Origin: Anaerolineae bacterium
Lineage (GTDB): Bacteria; Chloroflexota; Anaerolineae; 4572-78; J111
Reading direction: 5' to 3'
Length of the DNA: 6,440 nt
Assembly (NCBI GenBank): GCA_020433785.1
Contig: JAGRCC010000102.1
Location: 1 to 6,440 of the forward strand
Below are positions 5,674-6,440 of this stretch, one piece after another (position 1 is the stretch's first letter; every line of letters begins with the position of its first letter). A model generated the notes under the pieces. That model was not told the DNA's origin. It did no database searches and saw nothing but the letters and a program-made list of their open reading frames with translations. The translations under genes were made by a program, and so were the position numbers.

Positions 5674-6195
5674 TTAGGGATTTAGGCCACACAAAACCTG
5701 AACTTTTGTTTTGTTGACCAGGGCCATTGGCCCTTGAAATTTTACCGTTGGCATCAACGAATTTGTGGCTGTAACCTCTGAGACCGGTAGAAAATTCTGA
5801 GTATCGGCTAATAGGAGCTTTTTGATATCTAATTCTTTAGTGCCCCATTTTAATTGGCCTAAAATTTCAAAGGACGGCACGGAGATAAACAGGGGAATAT
5901 CATCGCGAGTGGTGTAAAATCGTTCTTTTGAGATCCCTTCAGACTCATCAGACAGCAAAATAAAGATGATCTCATTTTTCACCAGTGACCCTTTTTGATA
6001 AGTAGCAATAATATCGCCGGGGGCATTGATGCGTGAGATGTAGATATCTACGATGTCTAGATAATCGGTCATTCGATCAGCCAGGACATCAACCAATCTT
6101 CGCTTGTAGACAATGATGCTGGCTGAGAAGCGGTAACTGCTGGTAAAAAAATCAGCGGTTACTCGACCTGAACTGGTGCGACGAACTGTATTCAT
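5674..6195 (-). CDS. Protein of unknown function with an internal duplication, operon partner of the REC-ATPase
   Basis: I do not recognise this 173-residue protein. It has no signal peptide, membrane segment or Cys/His metal motif, and is rich in predicted beta strands. Two halves look alike: VLADRMTDYLDIVDIYIS (37-54) against LLLADTQNFLPVSEVTAT (127-144), and LVKNEIIFIL (71-80) against LVNKTKVQVL (159-168). This suggests two copies of one small beta-barrel-like domain joined by a linker around residues 82-110. ATG 6195 has GAAGG nine bases upstream, a usable Shine-Dalgarno. It ends 21 bases before the REC-ATPase gene, so the two are probably cotranscribed and may work in the same signalling or localisation pathway. 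A 135-base gap separates it from the gene to its right. That it is a real gene is supported by clean coding context and the ribosome-binding site. Confidence 0.8.
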   Translation of the reverse strand: MNTVRRTSSGRVTADFFTSSYRFSASIIVYKRRLVDVLADRMTDYLDIVDIYISRINAPGDIIATYQKGSLVKNEIIFILLSDESEGISKERFYTTRDDIPLFISVPSFEILGQLKWGTKELDIKKLLLADTQNFLPVSEVTATNSLMPTVKFQGPMALVNKTKVQVLCGLNP

Positions 6196-6218
6196 AGCGA
6201 GAGACCTTCTATTGTGGC

Positions 6219-6251
6219 TTACGATCTAGTAATCGCTTTAATGTTTACGAT
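6219..6251. repeat. Short direct repeat TTACGAT upstream of the 173-aa gene
   Basis: TTACGAT occurs at 6219-6225 and 6245-6251, 26 bases apart, and each copy is followed by AGTA after two or three bases. The pair lies 24-56 bases before ATG 6195, where a regulator of the 173-aa and REC-ATPase operon could bind. No good -35/-10 pair was found in this gap, so a regulatory role is a guess. Confidence 0.25.
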
Positions 6252-6330
6252 AACAGTAGTTTATCTCATCTTTTTTCTATTTGAAATAGCCCAAGGGTCT
6301 TGATTGCTGGAAATTATGAGGGGATTTTAA

Positions 6331-6440
6331 CTACCGGCCGTTTGAGTTTGAGACCGACGACGTACCACGCAGCGGTTCTGACCAAAGCAATTGCTGTAAA
6401 TTGTCCATCGCATGATCATCATAAACCTGTTCGCCGCAAA
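6331..6440 (-). CDS. C-terminal end of an unidentified protein (partial at the right edge)
   Basis: The last 35 codons of a minus-strand frame enter from the right edge and stop at TAG 6333-6331. The peptide includes GEQVYDDHAMDNLQQLLWSE, with an amphipathic acidic helix and then a Ser/Asn/Gly-rich tail, which looks like a natural C-terminus. A competing frame over the same bases is rich in Arg, Met and Trp and less protein-like. It lies 135 bases before the 173-aa gene on the same strand, and no terminator separates them, so it may be an upstream operon member. No function can be assigned from this fragment. Confidence 0.5.
   Translation of the reverse strand, partial: CGEQVYDDHAMDNLQQLLWSEPLRGTSSVSNSNGR

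Noticed and set aside
6277..6289. CTATTT-G-AAATAG palindrome as a terminator of the right-edge gene
   Set aside because: The centre is a single base, the stem is AT-rich, and on the minus strand it is followed by A residues, not T.
1..6440. CRISPR array, insertion sequence or defence system
   Set aside because: No regularly spaced repeats, transposase-like frames, terminal inverted repeats or known defence domains were seen on either strand.

Overview
The window looks like a chromosomal fragment of a Chloroflexota-type bacterium (Anaerolineae or relatives). This rests on gene style only: a PAS protein with at least three GAF domains ending in the ENAxL linker motif, a receiver domain fused to a CpaE/TadZ-like ATPase, good AGGAG ribosome-binding sites and moderate GC. 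No phylogenetic marker other than a tRNA is present, so the assignment is an inference.

Left part (1-3100, all on the minus strand, transcribed right to left). Two small stand-alone cyclic-nucleotide-binding-like proteins (3100-2615 and 2482-2039) are followed by a large PAS-GAF-GAF-GAF sensor protein (2020 to beyond base 1; its C-terminal output domain is outside the window). The two small proteins are paralogues. Both carry Trp where the phosphate-binding cassette normally has its Glu. A 57-nt imperfect hairpin sits between them. The second small gene and the sensor gene are in the same frame, separated by a TGA and six codons. Together they read as one signalling cassette.

Middle (3101-4550). 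A gene-free stretch of 422 bases separates that cassette from a divergent TauE/SafE (TSUP) permease gene on the plus strand (3523-4278). It holds a minus-strand promoter and a perfect 10-bp hairpin with a T-rich tail that overlaps the promoter's -35 region. A perfect 10-bp hairpin at 4351-4376 then acts as a two-way terminator between the permease and a convergent tRNA-Glu(UUC) on the minus strand (4397-4469). The tRNA has its own good promoter at 4505-4533.

Right part (4552-6440, minus strand). A probable operon reads right to left: the last 35 codons of an unidentified gene at the window edge, a 173-aa protein of unknown function that appears to be an internal duplication, and 21 bases later a response-regulator/CpaE-like ATPase fusion. 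The fusion keeps the full phosphorylation site of its receiver but has lost the canonical P-loop lysine of its ATPase.

No mobile element, CRISPR array or defence gene was seen. The most interesting material is the degenerate cNMP-domain pair in front of the sensor, the duplicated-domain partner of the REC-ATPase, and the two strong hairpins in the minus-strand leaders.
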